NCBI GenBank assembly: GCA_028287035.1
Contig: JAQBQL010000211.1
Span: 1-33,300, forward strand
DNA: 33,300 nucleotides
From: Labilithrix sp.
GTDB lineage: Bacteria; Myxococcota; Polyangia; Polyangiales; Polyangiaceae
Direction of reading: 5' to 3'
The notes under the pieces are model-generated. The model saw nothing but the letters and a program-made list of their open reading frames with translations, searched no databases and was not told where the DNA came from. Made by a program: the position numbers and the translations under genes. Shown here one piece after another: positions 6,950-18,133 of this stretch (position 1 is its first letter; each line of letters opens with the position of its first letter).

Positions 6950-8605
6950 GTGAGCTCGCTTCCGCGCCTCCTTGCGCTGTCGACGTTGTTCTTCGCGCTC
7001 GCCGCCTTCTGCGCGTGCGAGAGCTGCCGGCCTGCGCCCGGCGGAGGTGGCGGCACCCCGCAGGCGGGCGAGACGGCGGTCCCGGACGCACGCCTCTATC
7101 TGGTGAGCGACCTCGCCGGGGCGCTCGAGCCGTGCGGCTGCGTGAAGGACCAGCTCGGCGGGATGGACCACTTCGGCGCGCTCGTCGCGGCCGAGAAGGA
7201 CCGCGCGAAGGCCTACGGCACGCTGGCGGCGGGCCCGACCTTCTTCATGGACGCCGAGCTCGCGGCCGACCGACGCGCCCAGGAGGCCCGCAAGGCCGAG
7301 ACGATCGCGGCGTCGCTGCGATCGGTCGGTCTCCTCGGCTTCGCGCCGGCGCGCAACGAGTGGGCGAACGGCGCCCCTTCGCTGGCCAGGCTCGTCACCA
7401 CCAGCGGGGCCCCGCTGCTGGCGGCGAACGTCACCGCGCCCTCGCTCGCCCCGGTGAAGTGGACGACGAAGGACATCGGCCGCGTGAAGCTCGGGATCAT
7501 CGGCGTCGCGGCGCCGGACCAGGCCAAGGCCGACGCGAAGCTCGAAGGCGTCACGTCGTCCCCCGCCGGTGAGGCCGTGAAGGTCGGCGTCGAGGCGCTC
7601 AAGAAGGAAGGGGCGCAGGCGATCGTCGTCCTCGCCGCGGTGGGCCGTGGCGAGGCGAAGCGGATCGCCGACGTGAACCCGGGGCTGCTCGCGATCCTGG
7701 TCGGCTCGACGGGCTCGTCGGGTGACGCGAACACGGAGCCGCCGCCCGCCGAGCGCATCGGGGACGTGCTCGTCGCGGAGACCGCCAACCACCTCCAGAC
7801 CGTCTCCGTCCTCGACCTCTACGTGCGCGAAGGCGCCGCCGATCCCGGCTCGCGGGTCGTGAAGTTCGCGGACGGCACCGGCGTCGAGCGGCTCCGCAAG
7901 CGCGAGGAGCTCAACAAGCGCATCGACGAGCTGCGCGCCCGCGTCGGCACGTGGGAGACCGACAAGAGCGTCGACAAGAAGGACATCGACGCGCGGAAGG
8001 CCGACATCGCGAAGCTCGAAGGCGAGCGCGACGCGGTCGACAAGAACCCGCCGCCCGCGAAGGGCAGCTACTACCGCTACTCGTCACGCGAGATCCGCGA
8101 CAACCTCGGCGCCTCCGGTGACGTGAAGGCGCAGATGCTCGCGTACTACAAGCAGGTGAACGACTCGAACAAGCTCGAGTTCGCGGACCGCAAGCCCAAG
8201 CCGCCCGCCAAGGGGGACCCCTCCTACGTGGGCGTCGAGATGTGCTCGTCGTGCCACGAGGCGCCGCGGAAGGTCTGGGACAAGACCGCCCATGCGCACG
8301 CCTACGCGACGCTCTCCACCCAGTTCAAGGAGTTCAACCTCGACTGCGTGAGCTGCCACGTCACCGGCTACGACCGGCCGGGCGGCAGCACCGTCACGCA
8401 CGTCGAGGACCTCAAGGACGTGCAGTGCGAGGTGTGCCACGGTCCCGGCTCGCTGCACGCGGCGCGGCCCGACAAGGTGAAGATCCCCGTCGCCAGGCCG
8501 GGGGCCGACGTGTGCCTCTCGTGCCATCACCCGCCGCACGTCCACACGTTCGACGTGAAGGCGAAGATGCCGGAGATCCTCGGGCCCGGTCACGCGTCGA
8601 AGTGA
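6950..8605 (+). CDS. UshA-like metallophosphoesterase-fold/tetraheme cytochrome c554-type fusion protein
   Basis: A 551-residue exported protein starting at GTG 6950, the first possible start after an in-frame TAG at 6938. A hydrophobic signal (7-20) runs into FCACESC; Cys21 or Cys23 may be lipidated, though the lipobox is poor. Residues about 47-300 follow the COG0737 (5'-nucleotidase/UshA) N-terminal fold, but the usual metal motif is replaced by LVSDLAGALEPCGC (51-64), and no GNHE-like motif is visible. A charged, probably coiled-coil segment covers about 313-365. The C-terminus carries four CxxCH heme c sites at Cys432, 466, 493 and 522 plus several extra histidines, as in cytochrome c554-type domains. 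The role is probably periplasmic electron transfer linked to an unknown reaction. A strong hairpin follows the gene. Confidence 0.85.
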   Translation: MSSLPRLLALSTLFFALAAFCACESCRPAPGGGGGTPQAGETAVPDARLYLVSDLAGALEPCGCVKDQLGGMDHFGALVAAEKDRAKAYGTLAAGPTFFMDAELAADRRAQEARKAETIAASLRSVGLLGFAPARNEWANGAPSLARLVTTSGAPLLAANVTAPSLAPVKWTTKDIGRVKLGIIGVAAPDQAKADAKLEGVTSSPAGEAVKVGVEALKKEGAQAIVVLAAVGRGEAKRIADVNPGLLAILVGSTGSSGDANTEPPPAERIGDVLVAETANHLQTVSVLDLYVREGAADPGSRVVKFADGTGVERLRKREELNKRIDELRARVGTWETDKSVDKKDIDARKADIAKLEGERDAVDKNPPPAKGSYYRYSSREIRDNLGASGDVKAQMLAYYKQVNDSNKLEFADRKPKPPAKGDPSYVGVEMCSSCHEAPRKVWDKTAHAHAYATLSTQFKEFNLDCVSCHVTGYDRPGGSTVTHVEDLKDVQCEVCHGPGSLHAARPDKVKIPVARPGADVCLSCHHPPHVHTFDVKAKMPEILGPGHASK

Positions 8606-8611
8606 AAGATG

Positions 8612-8655
8612 ATCGGCCTGGCGAGCGTTCACGGGAACAACGCTCACAGGCCGAT
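8612..8655 (+). terminator. Long imperfect hairpin after the cytochrome fusion gene
   Basis: ATCGGCCTG plus GAGCGTT pair with AACGCTC plus CAGGCCGAT, giving 16 base pairs with one small internal bulge (GC against A) and a 9-base loop. It begins six bases after the stop codon. No T-run follows, so it is either a terminator lacking the U-tract or an mRNA-stabilising structure. Confidence 0.5.
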
Positions 8656-8705
8656 GTCGCTCGGGTGAGCGCGCCGCCGCGCGCGTCCCAAGGGGAAAAC
8701 ACTTC

Positions 8706-9479
8706 ATGCGTTACCAGAACGTGTCCTTCGGCGCGGCCGTCGTGCTCTGCCTCGCGGTGACCGGCTGCGCCGCGCCCGGCCCCGAGGAGGACGAGGTGGC
8801 CGCCCCCGAGGTCGAGATCGAGGAGCCACTCGCGGTCACCGTCGACGAGCTCACGCTGTCGCACGGCAGCCTGCGCGTGGCGGCGTCGATGGTCGAGGGA
8901 TCCGCCGACGTCGCGGTGTGGCTCGGCGACTCGTGCGAGGCGCAGGAGGTCGGGCGCGGGATCGCAACGCCCTCCGGGTTCCGGTGGAGCCTCGCGACCG
9001 ACGAGGTCGCCCGGGCCGTCGCGTGCGGCCTCGTCGTGAAGGCGCACGGGGTGAACGCCGAGGGCCAGCGCGTCGTGAAGGTCGCGTCGCTCGACGTCGG
9101 GCTGTCGCTCGAGCCGGAGGCAGCCGAGACGGTCAGCGTGATGGTGCAGGTCTCGCAGGACGCGGAGACGAAGGTGACGTTCGCGGTGCCGCGCCGCGCG
9201 TCGCACATCTTCGTGGGCGGCACGGTCATCGGCGCCGAGGAGGAGGAGGACGAGGCGGAGCCCCCGCAGGGCATGTTCGCGAGCACGTTCGTCATCGACG
9301 ACCGTGACCTCGCGCGCGCCATGCTGCAGGGGCGGCCGGTCTCGGTGCTCGGCGAGTACTTCCTCGCGTCGGTCATCGTCGGCGGAACCATCCTCGACGT
9401 GTCCACGCCGGCGCCCGCCGAGCCGGAGCAGGAGCCCGAGCCGGTCGCCGAGGTCGCGGAGGACTACGAGGAAGGCTGA
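8706..9479 (+). CDS. Acidic lipoprotein of unknown function
   Basis: I do not recognise this 257-residue family. The ATG at 8706 is preceded by AAGGGG. The N-terminus is a lipoprotein signal (hydrophobic 8-17, lipobox VTGC with Cys21). Directly after the lipidation site comes an acidic linker (PEEDEV...EVEIEEP), and the C-terminus is again Glu/Pro-rich (PEQEPEPVAEV). The middle (about 45-230) is predicted to be beta-rich, with Gly-Ser-Val patterns and a single further cysteine pair (near 79 and 101). The acid tracts suggest cation binding or a surface-exposed spacer, but that is a guess. It is separated from the cytochrome gene by a hairpin and overlaps the end of the convergent DUF2062 gene by 16 bases. 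Confidence 0.75.
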   Translation: MRYQNVSFGAAVVLCLAVTGCAAPGPEEDEVAAPEVEIEEPLAVTVDELTLSHGSLRVAASMVEGSADVAVWLGDSCEAQEVGRGIATPSGFRWSLATDEVARAVACGLVVKAHGVNAEGQRVVKVASLDVGLSLEPEAAETVSVMVQVSQDAETKVTFAVPRRASHIFVGGTVIGAEEEEDEAEPPQGMFASTFVIDDRDLARAMLQGRPVSVLGEYFLASVIVGGTILDVSTPAPAEPEQEPEPVAEVAEDYEEG

Positions 9480-9946
9480 TCGGGGAGCTGCGGCGTCCGC
9501 CGGGTCCTCTGCCAGCGGAGCCGCACGAGCACGTAGGTGATCGCCGCGCCGAGGGCGCCGCCCAGCGGCGCGAGGATGGCCGAGCCCACCGCGAGCTCCG
9601 CGGCGAGGGTGCGTAGCTCGAGGTTCTTCACCTGGCTGGGCGCCAGCGCGACGAACTGGCCGTGGAGGAGGAGTGCGCCGGTCTCGATCTCACCGAACGT
9701 CAGGAACGGCGCGATGAACGGCAGCGAGATGTTGGCGGCCAGGTACGCGACGCCGGTGTCGAGGCGGAGCGGGATGCACACGCCGATCACGAGCAGCCAG
9801 TGGAAGCCGAACGCGGGCGTGATCCCGATGAGCAGCCCCACGCCGACGCTGAGCGCGGCCCGGCGGGGCGTCAGCTCGCCCCCGCGGAGCCTTCGCCAGG
9901 CGAGCCGAACGAGCTCCCGCCGCTGCCGCGCCTTCTCGCCGGCCAT
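9464..9946 (-). CDS. DUF2062 membrane protein
   Basis: A 160-residue protein with a basic N-terminus (about 1-30) and the DUF2062 pattern: ALSVGVGLLIGITPAFGFH (31-49), a second hydrophobic segment with ANISLPFIAPFLTFGE (about 90-105), and a C-terminal membrane helix (about 124-142). DUF2062 proteins are small inner-membrane proteins of unknown biochemical role. The gene lies 39 bases downstream of the TPR gene on the same strand, so the two may be co-transcribed; a G+C-rich hairpin between them could attenuate readthrough. Its 3' end overlaps the convergent lipoprotein gene by 16 bases. Confidence 0.85.
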   Translation of the reverse strand: MAGEKARQRRELVRLAWRRLRGGELTPRRAALSVGVGLLIGITPAFGFHWLLVIGVCIPLRLDTGVAYLAANISLPFIAPFLTFGEIETGALLLHGQFVALAPSQVKNLELRTLAAELAVGSAILAPLGGALGAAITYVLVRLRWQRTRRTPQLPDQPSS

Positions 9947-9975
9947 CGGGCTAGCTGCTCTTCACGTGCGCCACG

Positions 9976-10002
9976 CCCCGCCGCGTCAGGTCTGCGGCGG
10001 GG
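9976..10002 (-). terminator. Strong G+C hairpin spanning the TPR gene stop codon
   Basis: CCCCGCCGC and GCGGCGGGG form a perfect 9-bp stem; the loop contains the TPR gene stop. No T-run follows on the minus strand, so it may act as an attenuator or RNA-stability element between the TPR and DUF2062 genes rather than a full terminator. Confidence 0.4.
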
Positions 10003-10711
10003 TCGACGTGCGGCTTCGCTCGAGCATGCGGAGGTACATCTTCGCCTGCGAGTTCTCGGGCTCGACCTCGAGGACGGCGCGCCACGCCTGCTCGGCGGCG
10101 CCAGCGTCGCCCATCGCGAGGAGCGTCACGCCGAGCTGCACGCGCGCGGGAACGTAGGCGGGCTTCGCCTCGAGCGCGGCCTCGTAGTGGCGGCGGGCGC
10201 CCGGGAGATCGTTCACCTCGCGGAGGAGCGTGCCGAGCTTCAGCTGCAGGTCCGCGAACTGCGGGCAGAGCGACACGGCGCGTTCGAGCTCGCGAACCGC
10301 CTCGTGGGGGAGCGCCGCGTCGTGGTACGCCTGCGCGAGATCCGCGTGCATGTTGGCGAGCTTGCCGCGCGCGAAAGGGTCGAGGCCCTGCGCGCTGCCG
10401 TGCGGGCCGACCTTGATGCGGCTGTAGACCTCGCGCGCCTTCTCGTACTTGCCGCGATCGTTGTAGGTGACCGCCAGGTTCAGGGCCGCCTCGGTGTAGG
10501 CGGGGTTCAGCTCGAGGGCGCGCTCGAAGTGGCGCTCGGCGACGAGGAAGTTTCCGCGCGCGTGGGCGATGACGCCGAGCATGTCGTGGACGTCCGCGTA
10601 CCTGTCCTCTTCCTCGAGGACCATCCGCAACATCTGTTCGGCCTTCTCGAACTCGCGCTTCGCGTAGTGCTCGCGACCGAGGACGAGGAGCTGTTTGACC
10701 CGCTCGTTCAT
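9986..10711 (-). CDS. Tetratricopeptide-repeat protein
   Basis: A 241-residue soluble protein made almost wholly of TPR helices. I start at the ATG at 10711 because GGAGGGG lies six bases upstream; the frame is open further upstream without a good start. Typical TPR patterns are visible, for example AERHFERALELNPAYTEAAL, AVRELERAVSLCPQFADLQL and ARRHYEAALEAKPAYVPARV (each about 34 residues per unit, roughly five to six units). TPR arrays bind partner proteins, and nothing here shows enzymatic activity. The gene is followed on its strand by the DUF2062 gene and is divergent from the M23 peptidase gene. Partner and function are unknown; a scaffold role is inferred. Confidence 0.85.
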   Translation of the reverse strand: MNERVKQLLVLGREHYAKREFEKAEQMLRMVLEEEDRYADVHDMLGVIAHARGNFLVAERHFERALELNPAYTEAALNLAVTYNDRGKYEKAREVYSRIKVGPHGSAQGLDPFARGKLANMHADLAQAYHDAALPHEAVRELERAVSLCPQFADLQLKLGTLLREVNDLPGARRHYEAALEAKPAYVPARVQLGVTLLAMGDAGAAEQAWRAVLEVEPENSQAKMYLRMLERSRTSTPPQT

Positions 10712-10797
10712 GCTTGCCCCTCCAGGCTCCCGCTCCCTCCACACTACCCAGGTTTGCGCCACGCAGGGAAGGGCGCTATGCCGGCACCCCTCGCGTG

Positions 10798-12423
10798 ATG
10801 GAAGACGCCGATTCCAGCACCCCGGAGCCGGCGGCTCCCTCGCAGACCCCTGCTTCTCCGGTTCCGCCGGGGCGGGCGGGCGTGAAGGCGTCGCCGTCCG
10901 TCGCTTCCGTCGTCGAGCCGCCGGGGCTCCTGGCGCGGCTCAGGAGTCCAAGGTCAGCGGATTCCGCGGCTCAGGGTGACCGTGGGCGCGCGGTGGCCGG
11001 GGCGGTGCTCGCCGGTCTCGTGGGCCTCGGGCTCGTGCTCATCGCGAGCGGGCCGCGCGCCCCCACGCCCTCCCCTTCCCCGTCGGCCAGCGTCGCGAAC
11101 GCCGAGCTGCCGCCGGGCGAGAAGGCGGCGCCGGCCGCGGCGCTCGTCGCCGCGCCGCTCGCGCCGACCGCGGCCGACGCGGGACCACCCGCGCGGCCCG
11201 CTCCGGCGTGGCGCGTGTCGTCGCTCGCGAGCGATCCGGCAGTCGAGATCCTGAAGACGACGCTCGGCAAGCGTTCGCTCGCGGCGGCGCTCGCGCAGCT
11301 CGGGTTGCCGCGCGCCGAGGTGCGCCGGGTCACGCATGCGGTCGACGGCATCCGCCGCGTCGAGCACGCCGCCGGGAAGGACGAGATCATCGTCGCGCGC
11401 GACCGGAGCAAGGGCACGGTCACCGCGTTCGAGGTCGTGGCGTCGCCCACCGACGTCTGGCAGGCACGCGACGAGAAGGGCCTCGGGGAGCTCGCCGCGC
11501 GGAAGCTCGAGGTCTTCGTCGAGAAGAAGCGCGCGCAGGCCGCCTTCACGATCACGGGCGATCTGAAGCAGGCCATCACCGCCGCGGGGCTGCGCGAGGA
11601 GGCGATCGACGAGATCGACGACGCGCTCGACGGCCACGGCGACGCGGCGGTGATCAAGCCGGGCGTGCGGCTGCGCGTCGTCGGGAGCGAGGAGTACGTC
11701 GAGGGCGCATTCGCGGGCTTCCGCGTGGACGCGGTCGAGTACCTCCCGCGCGGGGCAGGCGCTCCGCTGCGCGTCTACTTCTACGAGCGGGATCCGTCGT
11801 CGCCGGGCGCGCACCGCCGCGCGCCGCTGCCCGGCTATTACGATGCGAAGGCGCAGATGCCGTACCGCGGCACGTTCCGCTCGCCGGTGCCCCTGGCGCG
11901 GATCACGTCCCGCTTCAACCCGCACCGGATGCATCCGGTGCTCCACGTGGTGCGTCCGCACAACGGCATCGACTTCGGCGCGTCCACCGGGACGCCCGTG
12001 TTCGCGGCCTCGGCGGGCACCGTCTCGACGGCGGGCGACGGCGGCCCGTGCGGGAACATGGTGCAGATCGAGCACGCGGGCGGGCTCTCGACCGCGTACT
12101 GCCACCTGTCGAAGTTCGCCGCGGGGCTGCGCGCCGGACAGCACGTCGAGGCGCACCAGCTCGTCGGCTACGTCGGGGCGACGGGGCGAGTGACGGGGCC
12201 GCACCTGCACTTCGCGGTGAAGCGAGGCGGTGCGTTCATCGATCCGAGCTCGCTCAAGATGGACGGTATCCGCACGCTGCCGCCGAGCGACCGCGAGACC
12301 TTCGCGAAGAGGCGCCAGGAGCTCGACGCCGCGCTCGACGCGGTGGCGCTGCCGAACGCGGGCAAGGTCGAGGGTCCGGCCGACGACGACGACAAGGACG
12401 AGGAGCCCGCCGGCGAGGAGTGA
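10798..12423 (+). CDS. M23 family (LytM-type) peptidoglycan endopeptidase, membrane anchored
   Basis: A 541-residue protein with a Pro-rich cytoplasmic N-terminus, one membrane anchor (about 65-84), an Ala/Pro-rich linker, a central region (about 138-340) resembling the substrate-occluding domains of MepM/Csd3-type enzymes, and a C-terminal M23 domain. The zinc site is complete: HNGID (His388, Asp392) and GPHLHF (His469, His471), with YCHLS (His436) between. It is therefore predicted to cut peptidoglycan cross-links in the periplasm, with the N-terminal domain perhaps controlling access. An upstream in-frame ATG at 10714 would overlap the promoter region, so I prefer 10798. The C-terminal tail is acidic (DDDDKDEE). 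It is a single gene, convergent with lipB, 13 bases apart. Confidence 0.88.
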   Translation: MEDADSSTPEPAAPSQTPASPVPPGRAGVKASPSVASVVEPPGLLARLRSPRSADSAAQGDRGRAVAGAVLAGLVGLGLVLIASGPRAPTPSPSPSASVANAELPPGEKAAPAAALVAAPLAPTAADAGPPARPAPAWRVSSLASDPAVEILKTTLGKRSLAAALAQLGLPRAEVRRVTHAVDGIRRVEHAAGKDEIIVARDRSKGTVTAFEVVASPTDVWQARDEKGLGELAARKLEVFVEKKRAQAAFTITGDLKQAITAAGLREEAIDEIDDALDGHGDAAVIKPGVRLRVVGSEEYVEGAFAGFRVDAVEYLPRGAGAPLRVYFYERDPSSPGAHRRAPLPGYYDAKAQMPYRGTFRSPVPLARITSRFNPHRMHPVLHVVRPHNGIDFGASTGTPVFAASAGTVSTAGDGGPCGNMVQIEHAGGLSTAYCHLSKFAAGLRAGQHVEAHQLVGYVGATGRVTGPHLHFAVKRGGAFIDPSSLKMDGIRTLPPSDRETFAKRRQELDAALDAVALPNAGKVEGPADDDDKDEEPAGEE

Positions 12424-12436
12424 CGCCGGCGCGCGT

Positions 12437-13231
12437 CTACTCGAGCAGCGCGGCGATCCTCGCGACGTCGCCCATCACCACGTCGGCATCGAGCACGCGG
12501 GCGAAGTGCGGGAGCGAGCGCTGCGCCATCTCGGCGACCGTCGGCACCGGACCGCCGCCCGTCAGCGCGGCGATCGCCTGGAGCGACGTGACCCCGAGGT
12601 GACCGATGCCGCACGGCACGATGAGGCGGAAGCCGGCGAGGTCGGTCGACACGTTCAGCGCGAACCCGTGCATGGTCACCCAGTGCGAGAGGCGCACGCC
12701 GATCGCGCCGACCTTCGCGAGGCGCTGCGTCCCGGACGCGTCCTCACCGCTCGCGGTGCGGAGGCTCCTCGCCTCGTCCCACGTTCCGGGCGCGAGCTCG
12801 TCGACCCACACGCCGACGAGCTTCGAGCTGCCCGGGAGGAGCCCCGCCACGACGCCATGATCCCGCGCGAGCGAGATCATCACGTCCTCGAGATCCTGCA
12901 CGTAGCGACGCACGTCGCAGCGCTCCGGCCGGAGGTCCACGATGGGGTACGCCACGAGCTGACCCGGCCCGTGGAACGTGACGTCACCGCCGCGCCCCGT
13001 CTCCACCACCGACACGCCGCGCGCCGCGAGGTCCTCGTCACCCGCCAGGATGTTCTCGGGCTTGGCTCCGCGGCCCAGCGTGACCACCGGCTCGTGCTCG
13101 AGCAGCAGGATGACGTCGCCGAGGTCCCGCGGGCCGCGATGCGCGCGCTCCTCGACGAGCAGCTTCTGGAGCGCGTGCGCGCGCGCGTAGCCGATGCGCC
13201 CGAGCCAGTATGCGGTGATGCTGCGCCTCAC
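12437..13231 (-). CDS. lipB: Octanoyl-[acyl-carrier-protein]:protein N-octanoyltransferase
   Basis: This 264-residue enzyme moves octanoate from ACP to the lipoyl domains of 2-oxoacid dehydrogenases and GcvH, the first step of lipoic acid synthesis in the cytoplasm. Family motifs are clear: RGGDVTFHGPGQLVAYPI (80-97), KVGAIGVRLSHWVTMHGFALNV (Lys173 onward), and LIVPCGI with the catalytic Cys207. An extra segment of about 26 residues (145-170) separates the VGVWVD strand from the catalytic Lys segment; most LipB proteins lack it. The start is GTG 13231, eight bases after the guaB stop, implying an operon with guaB. No lipA is visible in the window. Confidence 0.93.
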   Translation of the reverse strand: MRRSITAYWLGRIGYARAHALQKLLVEERAHRGPRDLGDVILLLEHEPVVTLGRGAKPENILAGDEDLAARGVSVVETGRGGDVTFHGPGQLVAYPIVDLRPERCDVRRYVQDLEDVMISLARDHGVVAGLLPGSSKLVGVWVDELAPGTWDEARSLRTASGEDASGTQRLAKVGAIGVRLSHWVTMHGFALNVSTDLAGFRLIVPCGIGHLGVTSLQAIAALTGGGPVPTVAEMAQRSLPHFARVLDADVVMGDVARIAALLE

Positions 13232-13239
13232 GGTGGTGG

Positions 13240-14721
<1,482 letters not shown>

Positions 14722-14767
14722 TTAGCGCGTGGACAGAGCGAAGGGAAGCGACGCCGACGCCCGCCGT

Positions 14768-15880
14768 TCACGCCCTTCGTGCGCGCGCCGGCAGCGCCCC
14801 GTCGAGCACCGCCTCGAGGCCGTCGTCGTCGAGCCCGGCCGCGGCGGCCTCGAGCGCGACCCTTACGCGCGGCGAAGCGGAGGCCTCGGCCGCGTCGTGC
14901 AGCTTGCGGCGGCCGTCGTCGTCGAGGTCGACCCGCAGCGCCAGGACGGCTCCGACGCGCAGCTCGGGCCTCGCCGCGGGGTCGAGCGCGAGGTCCCACA
15001 GCGTCTCCGGAGGTACCATCGCCACGCGGTACCCGGTGCCGCCGCTCTCCGTGAGAGTACGCAGATCCTTGATCCACCCGGCAGCGCTCCGCGCCCCGCG
15101 CTCGAGGAGGACCGCCGCGCCCGCCTCGCCGCCCGCGCGATAGGACGAACAGGCATCGTCGATGCGTTCGACGAGCGCGTGGTGCTCGTCGACCCCGTGC
15201 TCACGCGCGAAGGTCAGGGTGATGACCTCGTAGTGACGACCGTTCGCGAGCTCGAAGCGGAGGACATAGCTGGTCGGCGCGAGATCACGGACGGCGAGGA
15301 TCTTCGCGTACGGCAGGAAGCGCCGTCGCCGGAGCAGGGGCCAGTGGAACAGCACGCCGTCGGCCCCGACCGTGACGCGCAGACCGAAGAAGAAGCGAAA
15401 CCGGGTCGGACGCTCGCGCGGCGAAAGACGTGTCGCGCGCAGAAAGGCCCGCGCCTCGTCGAGGCTCCCGAAGAGGAGCCGCGTGCGCCGACCGTGGCTC
15501 CGGTCGAGATCGATCCGCGTGGTCTCGTGGCCCACGTTGCGCCGGACGATGCGCGCCCCGAGCACCGTGCCCCGCGGGATCGAGAGCAAGGAACCGGAGC
15601 GGTCGCGGAGGGTGATGGCCTCGTCCGTGACCACGGCGCGAGCAGCGTACACCTGACGCGAACGCACCTGCGCCGCCAGGCCCAGCACCCACAGTGCGAC
15701 GCCGAGCACGCCGACGCTCGCGAAGCCGACGAGGAACGCGTCGGTCGCCCCGCTGAGCACGAAGAGCACGAGGGCGAGCGCGAGGCCGGCGAGACGGACG
15801 CTGCGCAACGTGTCGAGCGCGCGGGCCAGCGTCCCCCCGCCCTGCACCTCGACGTCGTAGTGGTCCGCCACTCCCCCCAC
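14768..15880 (-). CDS. Two-TM membrane protein of unknown function with possible PH-like region
   Basis: A 370-residue protein that I cannot assign to a family. Two hydrophobic segments sit near the N-terminus (about 28-43 and 47-70); the rest is soluble. Residues about 75-230 contain beta-rich repeats (ITLRDRSGSLLSIPRGTV, then LPYAKILAVRDLAPTSYVLRF) that resemble bacterial PH-like or DUF304-type membrane domains, a weak inference. The C-terminal part (about 275-370) looks helical and repeat-like. The GTG at 15880 follows the lipoprotein stop by ten bases; GTG 15871, with GGGGGGA just before it, is an alternative start. It is the last gene of an operon headed by the HD-GYP response regulator, which suggests a role in the same envelope response. 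Confidence 0.7.
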   Translation of the reverse strand: MGGVADHYDVEVQGGGTLARALDTLRSVRLAGLALALVLFVLSGATDAFLVGFASVGVLGVALWVLGLAAQVRSRQVYAARAVVTDEAITLRDRSGSLLSIPRGTVLGARIVRRNVGHETTRIDLDRSHGRRTRLLFGSLDEARAFLRATRLSPRERPTRFRFFFGLRVTVGADGVLFHWPLLRRRRFLPYAKILAVRDLAPTSYVLRFELANGRHYEVITLTFAREHGVDEHHALVERIDDACSSYRAGGEAGAAVLLERGARSAAGWIKDLRTLTESGGTGYRVAMVPPETLWDLALDPAARPELRVGAVLALRVDLDDDGRRKLHDAAEASASPRVRVALEAAAAGLDDDGLEAVLDGALPARARRA

Positions 15881-15890
15881 CCTGGCCTGT

Positions 15891-16459
15891 TCAGCGGTCC
15901 GCGATCACGTGCACGTTGCTCACCCGCAGGACGCGATCGTCGCCTTCGCCGGCAACGATCCCGGTGAGCACGAACGACCGGCCGACATGACGCGGCTGGA
16001 GCGCCTCGCTCGCGCCCGTGGTGGCGAGCGGAGGAGACGGCGTGCCCTCCCCGGGCGCCGCCTCGGCGAAGGTGACCACCGCCGCGGGGCACGGCGCGCA
16101 GCCCGGCAGGTCATGACGGCCGCGCGGCCGCGAGGTGCTGCCGATGCGCGCGTCGACCGCGGTCCCGGCTCCGCGGTCGGCGCCCACGTTGCAGGTGGGG
16201 CACGGCGCCGGCAACGCGACCAGCACCGCGCGCACCGCGACCCGCGCTCCCTCGGGCGCACGCAGGGCCACCTCCACCGTGGTGGCGGCCGCCACGTCTT
16301 CCCCGGTGGCGACCGCCGGCCACGTGGCGTCGACGGGCACCGCCTTGCGCGGCGTGACCCCCACCGGCGCTTCCGCATCCGGTGCGGGCGACCCGCAGGC
16401 GACCAGCGTAGCAGCGAACGAAAGCGCGAGGGCGCGCCCGAGCAGCGCCGGCCCGCGGC

Positions 16460-16463
<4 letters not shown>
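15891..16463 (-). CDS. Lipoprotein with CPTC and CAPC motifs, unknown function
   Basis: A 190-residue protein starting at GTG 16463, whose bases overlap the TGA of the upstream HD-GYP gene (GTGA), indicating translational coupling. It has a lipoprotein signal (hydrophobic 12-21, lipobox LVAC with Cys23). The mature part holds two CxxC pairs, CPTC (88-91) and CAPC (122-125), about 30 residues apart; they could form disulfides or bind a metal. The C-terminal half (GRSFVLTGIVAGEGDDRVLRVSNVHVI) looks like an OB-fold-type strand pattern, though this is only suggestive. The same frame stays open far upstream, but that stretch overlaps the HD-GYP gene in another frame and is not coding. Confidence 0.72.
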
Positions 16464-17965
<1,502 letters not shown>

Positions 17966-18133
17966 GAAAGGGCCCGCAGCGAACGTAGCGGACTCTACCA
18001 GAGCGCGCTCCCGCGCCTGTCCGTTTTTCGTGAGATCGCTGGCGCGCCGGTCGCCACGTGCTCGTGCTCGCGCTCGCCAGGCGCGCTCGCGTTGCGGCCG
18101 TCGCCCCGGCATGTAACCGTTGGAGGTGAGGCC

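Noticed and set aside
18069..18090. Direct repeat CGCGCTCGC with 13-base period before the CPBP gene
   Set aside because: Short G+C words recur by chance in this DNA, the spacing does not fit one helical turn, and nothing else supports a binding site.
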